The notes: generated by a model not told the origin, from the sequence alone. Shown: positions 1 through 7,621, numbered from the stretch's first letter. The stretch is 64,000 bases of DNA from Thermocrispum municipale DSM 44069 (GCF_000427825.1 NZ_ATYT01000005.1:62001-126000), one strand, 5' to 3'. Program-made: numbers and translations.

Positions 1-654
1 GGCCACGACGACGCCGAGGACGAACAGTTCGGTGACGAGCGTCTCACCCGTGCGGATGCGGAGCTCGACGACGACTACGGGGAGCCACTGCCGCGACCGC
101 AGCGTCGCTACCGGCCCGGTCGCGGCGGGTTCGATCCGCACGCGGCGGAGCTGGCCGCGCGGGCGAAGTATGCGTTCCGTCAGCGGGTCGTGCTGACTCT
201 GCTGGCCACGATCGTGCTGTCCGCCATCGTCGCCGGAGTGGCGTTCACCCCACTGTTCTGGCTGACCGGTGCGGCAACGGTGGTTCTCGCCAGCTACCTG
301 GCCTACCTGCGCAGGCAGGTGCGCATCGAGAACGAGATCCGCCAGCGCAGGATGGCGAGGCTGGCCGGGGCGCGCGCGGCCGAGCGGCGGCGCATCCGGG
401 ACGACGAGCTCGATCGCGTCTACGACCGCAGGTTCGAGCGCGACCTGCGAGCCGAGTACCACGAGGACTACGAGGACTACGACGACGAGTACGACGTGGA
501 GGAGGAGCCGGTGCAGCTGGTGGAGCGTCGGCCGCGCGAGAGGCCTCAGCCGCCGCGAAACGCGGTGGTCGTCGACGTCTACGACGAGGACCCGGCGTTC
601 CACGAGCTGGCGGAGCCCGACCTTCCGATGTATCGGCGGGCGGTGGGTGAATAA
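1..654 (+). CDS. SepX/GlpR-type divisome membrane protein (5' end outside window)
   Basis: The reading frame is open from base 1 and stops at 654, so the N-terminus lies left of the window. The visible part has an acidic stretch, then two adjacent hydrophobic segments (about residues 63-100 of the visible part) separated by a Pro/Leu/Phe turn, then a basic Arg-rich segment and a very acidic, Tyr/Asp-rich C-terminal tail. This layout fits the actinobacterial SepX/GlpR family, a septum-associated membrane protein that contacts the gephyrin-like MoeA paralogue. The gene precedes tRNA-Ala, a setting I recall as common for this family in actinomycetes. Family assignment is by architecture only. 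Confidence 0.6.
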   Translation, partial: GHDDAEDEQFGDERLTRADAELDDDYGEPLPRPQRRYRPGRGGFDPHAAELAARAKYAFRQRVVLTLLATIVLSAIVAGVAFTPLFWLTGAATVVLASYLAYLRRQVRIENEIRQRRMARLAGARAAERRRIRDDELDRVYDRRFERDLRAEYHEDYEDYDDEYDVEEEPVQLVERRPRERPQPPRNAVVVDVYDEDPAFHELAEPDLPMYRRAVGE

Positions 655-705
655 CCCCTCCCGCACGGCTTGATCGAGCGGCTTGCTATGCTCATCGAGC
701 CGCTA

Positions 706-778
706 GGGGCTGTAGCGCAGTTGGTAGCGCGCCTCGTTCGCATCGAGGAGGTCAGGGGTTCGATTCCCCTCAGCTCCA
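706..778 (+). tRNA. tRNA-Ala (anticodon CGC)
   Basis: A cloverleaf can be drawn by hand. The acceptor arm GGGGCTG pairs with CAGCTCC (one G-U). The D-arm is GCGC/GCGC. The anticodon stem CCTCG/CGAGG encloses loop TTCGCAT with anticodon CGC at 739-741. The T-arm AGGGG/CCCCT encloses TTCGATT. The discriminator is A778. The bases after it are CC then CC, so the CCA end is not fully encoded. Confidence 0.95.
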
Positions 779-846
779 CCCCGCGCACAAGGCTCGAACC
801 CCTGCCCGACGAATCGTTGGCAGGGGTTCGAGCCTTGTGCGCGGGG
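779..846 (+). terminator. Perfect 28-bp hairpin directly after tRNA-Ala
   Basis: Arms 779-806 and 819-846 are exact reverse complements, with a 12-base loop (CGACGAATCGTT). The hairpin starts at the base after the tRNA discriminator. There is no T-run, so it resembles the T-less terminators common in actinobacteria. Its arms contain a T-arm-like stretch (GGGGTTCGAGC), so it may have arisen from tRNA sequence. Function as tRNA terminator or processing signal is inferred. Confidence 0.6.
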
Positions 847-888
847 TGGGCCCCGTGGGACTCGAACCCACAACCCACGGATTAAAAG
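847..888 (-). other. 3' fragment of a tRNA-Lys(UUU) gene: probable attachment-site scar
   Basis: Read on the minus strand, this has the anticodon loop CTTTTAA, the 3' anticodon-stem strand TCCGT, a 5-base variable loop, a T-arm (GTGGG, TTCGAGT, CCCAC), the 3' acceptor strand GGGGCCC and discriminator A. Homology stops at the 5' edge of the anticodon loop: bases 889-893 cannot pair with TCCGT, and no D-arm or 5' acceptor strand follows. Tyrosine integrases commonly recombine in the anticodon loop of tRNA genes and leave just such a 3' half at one end of the insert. By orientation the insert would lie to the right. No intact tRNA-Lys or integrase was seen in the window. Confidence 0.65.
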
Positions 889-1292
889 AACGCCGCTCCG
901 CGCAACATGCCCGCAATTTCGGTGTCATGAGTGGCATGTCGCACCGCATCAGTCGCTCCACGCACCACCGATAGACGTCCTTTCGCACCACGTTTGATCC
1001 CACGACTCCCGTGCAGGAAATCTGTGCGGCCCGTAGGTCGCGGGCGGTCGCGGCATGCTGGCCGCTTGTCGGCCGCGTGATGTCAGTCGGCACGAGGCCC
1101 GCCAGACAGGGCCTCGTGCGACCCGGATCAGCGCTTGCTGGAGGCGGCGGGGACACCGTCTAGAACGCATCATCGGGTGTTGCCCGCAAATGCCTGGCTC
1201 CCCGGCCCTCGACGATGAAGCGCCGTGCTCAAGATCTGGCTCGGCTGTTGACTCCCCTGGGGAGTTGTGGTTACGTCCCCGACGACGGGGTT
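889..1292. other. Gene-poor spacer rich in inverted repeats
   Basis: No convincing gene is seen in about 400 bases. The stretch holds an 11-bp perfect hairpin (1090-1100 with 1109-1119, loop GCCAGACA), a 15-base palindrome ACTCCCCTGGGGAGT (1251-1265) and a CCCCG/CGGGG hairpin (1277-1290), directly before the symporter operator. The minus-strand frames give low-complexity Arg-rich peptides with no recognised family. I found no integrase remnant by reading. Confidence 0.5.
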
Positions 1293-1306
1293 GATTGTTG
1301 ACAATC
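1293..1306. promoter_or_regulatory. GntR/FadR-type operator candidate upstream of the symporter operon
   Basis: GATTGT-TG-ACAATC is a perfect inverted repeat with the GT-N2-AC core typical of FadR-subfamily GntR operators. It lies just before the Shine-Dalgarno sequence of the symporter gene, where a bound repressor would block transcription or early elongation. No GntR gene is present in the window. Confidence 0.4.
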
Positions 1307-1321
1307 TACAAGAGGTGGACA

Positions 1322-2845
1322 GTGATTCTCGTCTTTGTCGGATTTGGCCTCATCTTCCTGGCCGTCGCACTCTGGGTTGCCAAGCGCGCGCCCGTGGACG
1401 ACGTCGACGATTTCATTGTCGCCGGCCGCCGACTACCGTTCGGTATCGTCAGCGCGAGCGTGATGGTGTCTTGGCTATGGACTACGAGCCTGCTGGGTGC
1501 TGCGGAGGCGGGGTACCTGTTCGGTATCGGTGGCGGGTTTGCGTTCGCGTTCGGGTCTGCCGTCCCATTCTTCGTGTTCATCCCGCTCGCGCTCCGGCTA
1601 CGCCGGATCATGCCGCACGGGACGACCTTCCTGGAGTTCCTGCAGCAGCGGTACGGCGCGGCGACACATCACCTGCTCCTGGGAATGACGCTCCTGATGG
1701 CCCTGTACATCTGTGTTGAGCAGATTATCGGCGTCGCCTACGCCGTTTCGGGGTCGTTCGACGTCGCCTATCCGCTTGTCGCAGTCGGAGCGACCGCCGT
1801 CGTGGTCAGCTACATTGCGATCGCGGGACTGCGCGGCGCGGTCATCAACGACGTAATCCAGTTCGTCATCATCTCGGCCGTCTCGCTCGTCTTGATACCC
1901 ATCATCCTGGCACGTTTCGGCATCGGAAATCTCTACGATGGCCTGCAACGCGCGGCGGCTAACGCTGATGTCGCAACCCACAATGCGGATGCGATGACGT
2001 TCTGGGCACCAGCAGCTGTCCGCTACTTCGCCGTTGCGATGGTGGTCAGCATGGGCTTTGTGCTACTCAATCAGGGCTACTACTCCAAGGCTCGCGCGGC
2101 TGGATCAAGCAAGTCGCTGTTGGGCGCCTATATCCTCGGCACCGTCGTCGCGTGGATCCCCATTCCTATTCTGTTCGGCATGGTCCTCGGGGGCATCGGT
2201 ATCGCCGACGAGATCACAGTCGGCGACGAGCTGCGGGTCTCGACCGAAGTCTCGGGCTACATCTTCAGCGAGAACTTCGGCTCCATTGGCTCACTACTGT
2301 TCTCACTGACGATCTTCATGGCTGGGCTCACCACGGCCGGCAACTCTCTCGCCGGCTTCCAAGCGGCCATGGCCGTCGATGTCCAGGACGGCGTCATGGG
2401 TGGGAACCGGACACCGCGGCAGAAGAAGCGATTCACCCAAGCCGCCACGATCGTCTTCGGGGTATTCACCTGCATCGGTGCACTCGCGCTTGAGGGAGTG
2501 TCCCTCCTGCGTATCGACATCGTAAGCGGCATCGTGTTCGCTGCCCCGATCGGCGCCCTGCTCACAGGCATGTTCTGGCGTCGCCCCAGCGCATCATTAG
2601 CAATCGGATCCGTGATCATCGGCATGAGCTCGGGCATCATCGCCTATGTCGCGATCGACGACCCAGAGATCGACTACTTCGTCGGCAACCTCGTCTCCCT
2701 ACTTGTACCCGTTGCGGTTCTTCTACTTAGCCCCGTCATCAGCCGACAACGGTACGACTTTGCCCAGCTGAGACAGTACGGCGCACCCCGCACGGGTACG
2801 AGCGCAGAGCGCGCCCACGAGGTTGAAGGAGAGCACTCAGCATGA
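1322..2845 (+). CDS. Sodium:solute symporter (SSS family)
   Basis: The 507-residue, strongly hydrophobic protein has about 13 predicted membrane segments. The SSS-like features include GRRLPFGIVSASVMVSW near the N-terminus, the GLRGAVINDVIQF stretch in the middle and the AGLTTAGNSLAG stretch in the second half, which resembles urea/solute symporters. The GTG at 1322 is chosen because AGAGGTGG (1311-1318) sits just upstream. The longer TTG start at 1295 would place the start inside a palindromic operator. It is the first gene of a unit with a 50-residue membrane protein (4-base overlap) and an isochorismatase-like hydrolase, so it probably imports the substrate of that hydrolase (an amide, ureide or similar). 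Codons ending in A/T are more frequent than in the core genes, which fits acquired DNA. The substrate cannot be told from sequence. Confidence 0.85.
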   Translation: MILVFVGFGLIFLAVALWVAKRAPVDDVDDFIVAGRRLPFGIVSASVMVSWLWTTSLLGAAEAGYLFGIGGGFAFAFGSAVPFFVFIPLALRLRRIMPHGTTFLEFLQQRYGAATHHLLLGMTLLMALYICVEQIIGVAYAVSGSFDVAYPLVAVGATAVVVSYIAIAGLRGAVINDVIQFVIISAVSLVLIPIILARFGIGNLYDGLQRAAANADVATHNADAMTFWAPAAVRYFAVAMVVSMGFVLLNQGYYSKARAAGSSKSLLGAYILGTVVAWIPIPILFGMVLGGIGIADEITVGDELRVSTEVSGYIFSENFGSIGSLLFSLTIFMAGLTTAGNSLAGFQAAMAVDVQDGVMGGNRTPRQKKRFTQAATIVFGVFTCIGALALEGVSLLRIDIVSGIVFAAPIGALLTGMFWRRPSASLAIGSVIIGMSSGIIAYVAIDDPEIDYFVGNLVSLLVPVAVLLLSPVISRQRYDFAQLRQYGAPRTGTSAERAHEVEGEHSA

Positions 2846-2994
2846 ACGAAACGACCTTCGAAGTGATCCTGTGGGCCACGATCATCGTTGGCTGGATCGG
2901 CTTCCTTGTCATCACAGCTGCACTCGTGCGCGAGACCTACGGCTGGCTGCGGTCGAGGTCTGCCCGCGCACCCGAGACTACGAGCGGAGAGTAA
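2842..2994 (+). CDS. Small single-span membrane protein coupled to the symporter
   Basis: This 50-residue protein begins with ATG in the 4-base ATGA overlap with the symporter stop and ends two bases before the hydrolase start. A short polar N-terminus is followed by one hydrophobic segment (about residues 8-29), then a basic and acidic tail. It is too short for usual gene callers. Some SSS transporters have a small membrane partner encoded beside them (for example the DUF4212/ActP-like and YhdT/PanF pairs). By position, this may be such a partner. I do not recognise the sequence itself. Confidence 0.7.
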   Translation: MNETTFEVILWATIIVGWIGFLVITAALVRETYGWLRSRSARAPETTSGE

Positions 2995-2996
2995 CC

Positions 2997-3608
2997 ATGT
3001 ACCTTCCCTTTGAAGACGGCGAACGTTACGGCGTCCTGGTCGTAGACATGCAGCGCGATGGAGTCCAGCCCGACGGCGCGATTCCGGCACACGGTGCCAC
3101 CGATATCATCCCCGCAATCGAGAAACTCACCACCAGCGCACGCGTCCACGGTTGGCCGGTGATCCACACCCAACACGTCCACAGGGCCGACCTGTCGGAC
3201 TTCGGACTATCACGACACATCGAGCCACCCAGCTGCGTGGACGGCGGGGCGGGACTCGAGTTCGTACCACCGCTCCAGCCTCAGCCGGGCGACAGGATCG
3301 TACAGAAACGTCGGTACAGCGCCTTTCTCCACACCGACCTCGACATGCTCCTCCGCAACCTGCACATCAACGGTTTACTCATCTGCGGCATCCTTACCGA
3401 CGCCTGCGTCCTCAGCACCGTAGTCGACGGGCGCGGACTCGACTACAAACTTTGGATGATCAGCGACGCCCTCGCGGGCACCAACCCGACCCTGCACAAC
3501 AACGCCCTCGACATCATGGCCGGCTGGTTCGCCGACATACGCGATACCGCGTGGGCCCACGGGGCAATCGCAACCCGCCCACAGGCCATCGAGGGACTGT
3601 CTGAATAA
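2997..3608 (+). CDS. Isochorismatase-family cysteine hydrolase
   Basis: The protein is 203 residues, a usual length for the family. The three catalytic elements are visible: Asp in GVLVVDMQ near the N-terminus, Lys in VQKRRYSAF near residue 105, and the nucleophilic Cys in GILTDACVLSTV near residue 140. Members hydrolyse amides and imides such as N-carbamoylsarcosine, ureidoacrylate or nicotinamide, or isochorismate. The ATG at 2997 follows the small membrane protein by two bases. With the symporter this makes an uptake-and-hydrolysis unit for a nitrogen compound (inferred). The stop codon TAA (3606-3608) spans the left end of the IS element, so the original C-terminus may have been slightly altered by the insertion. 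Confidence 0.85.
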   Translation: MYLPFEDGERYGVLVVDMQRDGVQPDGAIPAHGATDIIPAIEKLTTSARVHGWPVIHTQHVHRADLSDFGLSRHIEPPSCVDGGAGLEFVPPLQPQPGDRIVQKRRYSAFLHTDLDMLLRNLHINGLLICGILTDACVLSTVVDGRGLDYKLWMISDALAGTNPTLHNNALDIMAGWFADIRDTAWAHGAIATRPQAIEGLSE

Positions 3609-3666
3609 CGGTGGATCCGGGTTGGCCTGACACGCCGAGCGGCAGGCTTGGCGGAAAGGATCGACC

Positions 3667-4967
3667 ATGACGGAAACACTGGAGCCCATGGCAGACGAGG
3701 TGAACCAGCTGGAACTGGCGCAGCAACTGCTGGCCCAGGCCAAAGAGCAGGGCATCGAGCTGATGGGCCCGAACGGACTGCTGGGGCAGTTGACGAAGAA
3801 CGTGCTCGAAACCGCGCTGGATGCGGAGATGACCGAGCACCTCGGCTACGAGAAGAACGACCCGGCCGGCCGCGGCAGCGGCAACTCCCGCAACGGCACG
3901 AGGTCGAAAACGGTGCTGACCGAGATCGGCCCGGTCGAGATCGACGTCCCGCGGGACACCGAGTCGAGCTTCGAACCGAAGATCGTGCGCAAACGCCAAC
4001 GCCGGCTGACCGGAATCGACGAGATCGTGCTCTCCCTCAGCGCGAAAGGGCTGACCACCGGGGAGATTTCGGCGCACTTCCAGGACATTTACGGAGCCTC
4101 GGTGTCGAAGGACACCATCTCCCGGATCACCGACACATTTACGGAGCCTCGGTGTCGAAGGACACCATCTCCCGGATCACCGACAAGGTGCTCGAGGAGA
4201 TGACCGAGTGGCAGAACCGGCCGCTCGACCGGGTCTATCCGGTGATGTTCATCGACGCCATCCACGTCAAGATCCGCGACGGGCAGGTCACCAACCGACC
4301 CATCTACGTCGCGATCGGGGTCACCGTCAACGGCGAACGCGACATCCTCGGTTTGTGGGCCGGCGACGGCGGTGAAGGCGCCAAGTTCTGGCTCGCGGTG
4401 CTCACCGAGATCAAGAACCGCGGAGTGGCCGATGTGTGCATCGTCGTCTGCGACGGCCTCAAAGGCTTACCCGAGGCGATCAACACCGTGTGGGAACTCG
4501 CGGTGGTGCAGACCTGCATCATTCACTTGATCCGCAACACTTTTCGGTTCGCGCCTCGTCAACATTGGGACGAGATGTCACGCGATCTCAAACCGGTCTA
4601 CACCGCCCCGACCGAGGGTGCGGCGAAGGAACGGTTCGTCGAGTTCTCCACCAAGTGGGGACCGAAGTACCCAGCGATCGTGCGACTCTGGGAGAACGCC
4701 TGGAGCGAGTTCGTGCCGTTCCTCGACTACGACGTCGAGATCCGGCGGGTGATCTGCTCGACCAACGCGATCGAGTCGGTCAACGCCCGCTACCGGCGGG
4801 CGATCCGCGCCCGTGGGCATTTCCCGACCGAGCAGGCCGCGCTCAAGTGTCTCTATCTCGCGACCCGCGCCCTGGACCCCACCGGCCGGGGTAGGGCACG
4901 ATGGGCGATGAGGTGGAAGCCTGCCTTGAACGCCTTCGCGATCACTTTCGAAGGACGCATCAACTAA
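3667..4967 (+). pseudogene. IS256-family (Mutator-type) transposase, frameshifted by tandem duplication
   Basis: The N-terminal frame (from ATG 3667) shows typical features: LLGQLTKNVLETALDAEMTE, GNSRNGTRSKTV and IEIDVPRD-type text, up to the IYGASVSKDTISRITD helix-turn-helix-like segment. The next 50 bases are an exact second copy (4135-4184) of 4085-4134. Since 50 is not a multiple of three, the frame shifts, and the true continuation (DKVLEEMTEWQNRPLDRVY..., with the DAI and VCDGL catalytic regions and the final Glu in NAIESVN) lies in another frame, ending at 4967. Removing one copy restores a protein of about 416 residues, the normal family length. The element is therefore probably unable to transpose on its own. 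Confidence 0.85.
4085..4184 (+). repeat. 50-bp exact tandem duplication inside the transposase gene
   Basis: Bases 4085-4134 are repeated exactly at 4135-4184, beginning ACATTTACGGAGCCTC and ending ATCACCGAC in both copies. The duplication encodes the SVSKDTISRITD segment twice and shifts the frame by two bases. It looks like a replication-slippage or assembly duplication. Confidence 0.9.
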
Positions 4968-4992
4968 CCGATGCCAGGCCGGATCCACCGTT

Positions 4993-5076
4993 TATCGGAC
5001 ACTCCCCACAGATGACGCAGGCCAGCCCATCGGCCTGGGCGTCGGTTAGTCCGGTGATGATCTCGTCGCGGTTCAC
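4993..5076 (-). pseudogene. 5' stub of a small Cys-containing protein, cut at the IS right end
   Basis: On the minus strand, GTG at 5076 opens a frame reading MNRDEIITGLTDAQADG, then LACVICGECPIN. It then runs directly into the IS inverted repeat. The LTDAQADGLAC-V-CG pattern recalls small putative zinc-binding proteins often found in actinobacterial integrative elements (from memory). Only about 28 codons remain. It may be chance, but the junction falls exactly at the IS end. Confidence 0.4.
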
Positions 5077-5130
5077 TGGGCACCACCGCCCGAGAACACG
5101 CGACGAGTACCCACCGGCTTGATCCTGATC

Positions 5131-6525
5131 TCAGGGCCTTCCGCCGTTAGGGTGTTCGTGTTCTGAAGCGTTAGGCCCACCGATCGAAAAGTCCTTTCCG
5201 CCGAGGCGGGAAGGACTTTTTCGTTGCTTGCCGCACGCCCACTCAGGCGCGATGCACCTCGTTCGATCGCGAATCAAGGCTGTCGAGCCTGGTTCCAGAG
5301 CAGGGCGGTTTCGGAAAGCGATGGACCCTGTGGGTCGGCGATCGGACAGCAATGTGTCGGCGATCAGCTCGCCGATCGGCAACGCGGACGTCGCGGCGGG
5401 CGAGGGCGCATTGAGCACGTGCACCGATCGCGGTGTGCGTTCCAGCTCGAAGTCATGCACCAGTGAGCCGTCTCTGCGGACGGCTTGGGCGCGGATGCCG
5501 GCCTCGTGCGGGAGCAGGTCCGCGACTTGCAGCAAGGGACAGTACTTGCGGCATTCGCGAAGGTAGCCGCGCTTGAACAAGGAATTCCTCATCTCCCGCG
5601 CCCCGGTGGCGATGTTCGCCTTCGCCAGCCGCCACAGCCCAGGAAAGGTCGCCAGTTCGGCGAGGTCCTTCCGGTCGACGCTGAACTTGCGATAGCCCTC
5701 CCGGGCGAGTCCGAGAACCGCGTTCGGGCCGACAGTGATGGTGCCGTCGACGGTGGGGCTCAGGTGCACGCCGAGAAAGGGCAGATCGGGATCCGGGACG
5801 GGGTAGATGAGATGGCGGATGATGTCCTTGCGGGCGGCGGGAAGCTGGTAGTACTCGCCGCGGAACGGCACGATCGCAGTATCGGTGCGGATGCTGGCGA
5901 GGCGGGCCAGACGGTCTGCCTGGAATCCGGCGCAGACCACAAGCCGACGCGCCGACCAGTGCTGTTCGCCGGCGCCGATGGTGACCGCGTCGCCGGTCTC
6001 GTCGATGCGGTCGACCTCGGTCGACGTCTGGATCTGCCCACCCGCGGCCTCGACGTGCTTGGCAATCGCTGCCGTGACGAGTCGGAAGTCGATGATGCCC
6101 GTGCTGGGCACCAGTAGTGCGGCGACACCGCGGATGTACGGTTCGCGGCGGCGGAGCTCGGCGGCATCGAGGCGCTCGATCTCCAGTCGGTTGACTGCAG
6201 CGCGCTCGGCGAGGTTGTCGAGGCGACGCAGTTCCACGTGGTTCGTGGCGACGAGCAGCTTGCCGCACTCGTCGAACGGAATTCCGTTCGCGGCGGCGAA
6301 CTCCTTGGTGGCCTGTGCGCCCCGGCGACACAGCTCGGCCTTGCGGCTGCCGGGCTCGTAGTAGATCCCGGAATGGACGACGCCGCTGTTGTGGCCAGTT
6401 TGGTGCGTGCCCAGCTGAGGCGCCTTCTCCACCAGCAGCAGGCTGGCACCGGGGCACCTCTCGAGCAGCTTCAGGGCGGTCGCGGCGCCGACGATCCCTC
6501 CGCCGATCACGCAGAAGTCGTACAT
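5131..6525 (-). CDS. lhgO: L-2-hydroxyglutarate oxidase (LhgO)-type FAD-dependent oxidoreductase
   Basis: The N-terminus has the Rossmann FAD motif VIGGGIVGAATALKL, then EKAPQLGTHQTGHNSGVVHSG, characteristic of LhgO and related DAO-fold oxidases. Known members oxidise L-2-hydroxyglutarate to 2-oxoglutarate and pass electrons to the respiratory chain. The start ATG is preceded by AGGAG and lies four bases after the upstream dehydrogenase stop, so the two are co-transcribed. The frame is 464 codons, about 60 longer than usual. The conserved end (LPIGELIADTLL) comes near 5350, and the rest reads through a strong terminator hairpin and looks non-native. A lost stop or a late frameshift is likely. 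The first 400 residues should be functional. Confidence 0.8.
   Translation of the reverse strand: MYDFCVIGGGIVGAATALKLLERCPGASLLLVEKAPQLGTHQTGHNSGVVHSGIYYEPGSRKAELCRRGAQATKEFAAANGIPFDECGKLLVATNHVELRRLDNLAERAAVNRLEIERLDAAELRRREPYIRGVAALLVPSTGIIDFRLVTAAIAKHVEAAGGQIQTSTEVDRIDETGDAVTIGAGEQHWSARRLVVCAGFQADRLARLASIRTDTAIVPFRGEYYQLPAARKDIIRHLIYPVPDPDLPFLGVHLSPTVDGTITVGPNAVLGLAREGYRKFSVDRKDLAELATFPGLWRLAKANIATGAREMRNSLFKRGYLRECRKYCPLLQVADLLPHEAGIRAQAVRRDGSLVHDFELERTPRSVHVLNAPSPAATSALPIGELIADTLLSDRRPTGSIAFRNRPALEPGSTALIRDRTRCIAPEWACGKQRKSPSRLGGKDFSIGGPNASEHEHPNGGRP
5185..5222. terminator. Bidirectional Rho-independent terminator
   Basis: The stem AAGTCCTTTCCGCC pairs with GGCGGGAAGGACTT (one G-U) around a short loop, with a T-run (TTTTTCG) on the plus-strand side and A/T-rich sequence on the other. 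It lies inside the last part of the long minus-strand oxidase frame, where a gene end would be expected. Confidence 0.75.
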
Positions 6526-6529
6526 CGGA

Positions 6530-7621
6530 TCACTTCTCCTGGACGGGCTGGTCGAGCAACAACGGAATGCGCGCTCGTTCGCAGATCGCCGCGATCTTCG
6601 CGATCAGACTGTCGGGCAACGGGATGCCGCGCATCCTGCGCAGCTCACGACTGTTCCGTTCGGGGTCACCGGCGACCTGGACGGGAGTTTCAGGCCGAGC
6701 CGGCGGGGTGGCGCGCAGAGTGTCCAGGAGTTCGTCGACGTCTGCGAGGAACTCGCCGCCAGGGCGGAAGAACGCGGGATCGAGCGCGAGGAAGAAGTGT
6801 CCGATGTCCCCAGCTGCTCCCGGCCTGCGGGTGACGGCGAGGTCGGCTCCGGACAGGGCGGCACTGAGTATCTGCACCATGACAGCAAGGCCGTAGCCCT
6901 TGTGGCCGCCCGTGGCAGTTGATCCGCCGAGCGGGGTCAGCCCGCCGCCGGTGCGGTGGTGGATCCAGGACATCGCCGCACCCGGATCGGTCACCGAGCT
7001 GCCTGACTCGTCGACGACCCATCCCTCGGGGATCGACTCGCCGCGGAGGTCGTGAGCCCTGACCTTGTTGGAGGCGACGGTGCTGGTGGACATGTCCAAC
7101 AAGAAGGGCGGGTTGTGTCGGGCAGGCGCGGCGAAGGCGATCGGATTGGTGGGCAGCCGAGGTACCGCCGCGCCCGGGGGCACCACGCTGACGACTCGTG
7201 CCGAGGTCGTGACGAGCCCGATCAGTCCTGCTTCGGCGGCAAGCTTCGCGTAGTACCCGGCGGTACCGAAGTGTCGTGAATTGTGCACCGACACGATCCC
7301 GACGCCGGCGGAGCGGGCCTTGTCGACGGCCAGGTTCATGGCGGTGACTGCCGCCGGATGGCCCAGGCCGCCATCGGCATTCAGCAGTGCCATCGCGGTG
7401 TTCTCGCGTTCCACGACGGGCTGGGCTCGCACGTTGAGGTGTCCGCTGTCGCGCAACTTCTCGTAGGAGATCAGCATCGAGATCCCGTGGGAGTCGATGC
7501 CGGACAGGTCGGCGTAGACCATTGCCGTTGCGGCGATAGCGGCAGGTTCCTCCGGCATTCCCCACGCCTCGAGCACGCTGCGGATCTGAGTGCGGATTGT
7601 CTGTTCGCTGAACAGCTTCAC
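6530..7621 (-). CDS. Malate/L-lactate dehydrogenase-family (Ldh-type, NAD(P)-dependent) oxidoreductase
   Basis: The 363-residue protein has the family marks IDSHGISMLISYEKL near residue 45, VHNSRHFGTAGYYA (catalytic His) near residue 115, TNPIAFAAP, and GGHKGYGLAVMVQILSA near residue 240. Relatives reduce or oxidise 2-hydroxy/2-oxo acids (malate, sulfolactate, ureidoglycolate, 2,3-diketo-gulonate). The GTG at 7621 is preferred over the longer frame because GGAGGAG lies just upstream and the product then starts VKLFSEQTIRTQI as family members do. Pairing with an L-2-hydroxyacid oxidase suggests a shared hydroxy-acid/keto-acid step. The substrate is unknown. Confidence 0.8.
   Translation of the reverse strand: MKLFSEQTIRTQIRSVLEAWGMPEEPAAIAATAMVYADLSGIDSHGISMLISYEKLRDSGHLNVRAQPVVERENTAMALLNADGGLGHPAAVTAMNLAVDKARSAGVGIVSVHNSRHFGTAGYYAKLAAEAGLIGLVTTSARVVSVVPPGAAVPRLPTNPIAFAAPARHNPPFLLDMSTSTVASNKVRAHDLRGESIPEGWVVDESGSSVTDPGAAMSWIHHRTGGGLTPLGGSTATGGHKGYGLAVMVQILSAALSGADLAVTRRPGAAGDIGHFFLALDPAFFRPGGEFLADVDELLDTLRATPPARPETPVQVAGDPERNSRELRRMRGIPLPDSLIAKIAAICERARIPLLLDQPVQEK

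Larger units (their letters stand above)
3607..4992 (+). mobile_element. IS256-family insertion sequence, disabled copy
   Basis: About 1.39 kb is bounded by 14-bp perfect terminal inverted repeats AACGGTGGATCCGG (3607-3620, reverse complement 4979-4992). These extend imperfectly inward to GTTGGC and CCTGGC. A single transposase gene fills the element. No 8-9 bp target duplication is seen: flanks GTCTGAAT and TATCGGAC differ. This suggests that DNA beside one end was lost or rearranged after insertion. Confidence 0.8.

Noticed and set aside
889-1292. An integrase remnant next to the tRNA-Lys fragment
   Set aside because: No frame on either strand showed the R-H-R-Y integrase pattern or any recognisable domain.
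1295-1321. TTG 1295 as the start of the symporter
   Set aside because: It falls inside a palindromic operator and has no ribosome site; GTG 1322 has AGAGGTGG upstream.
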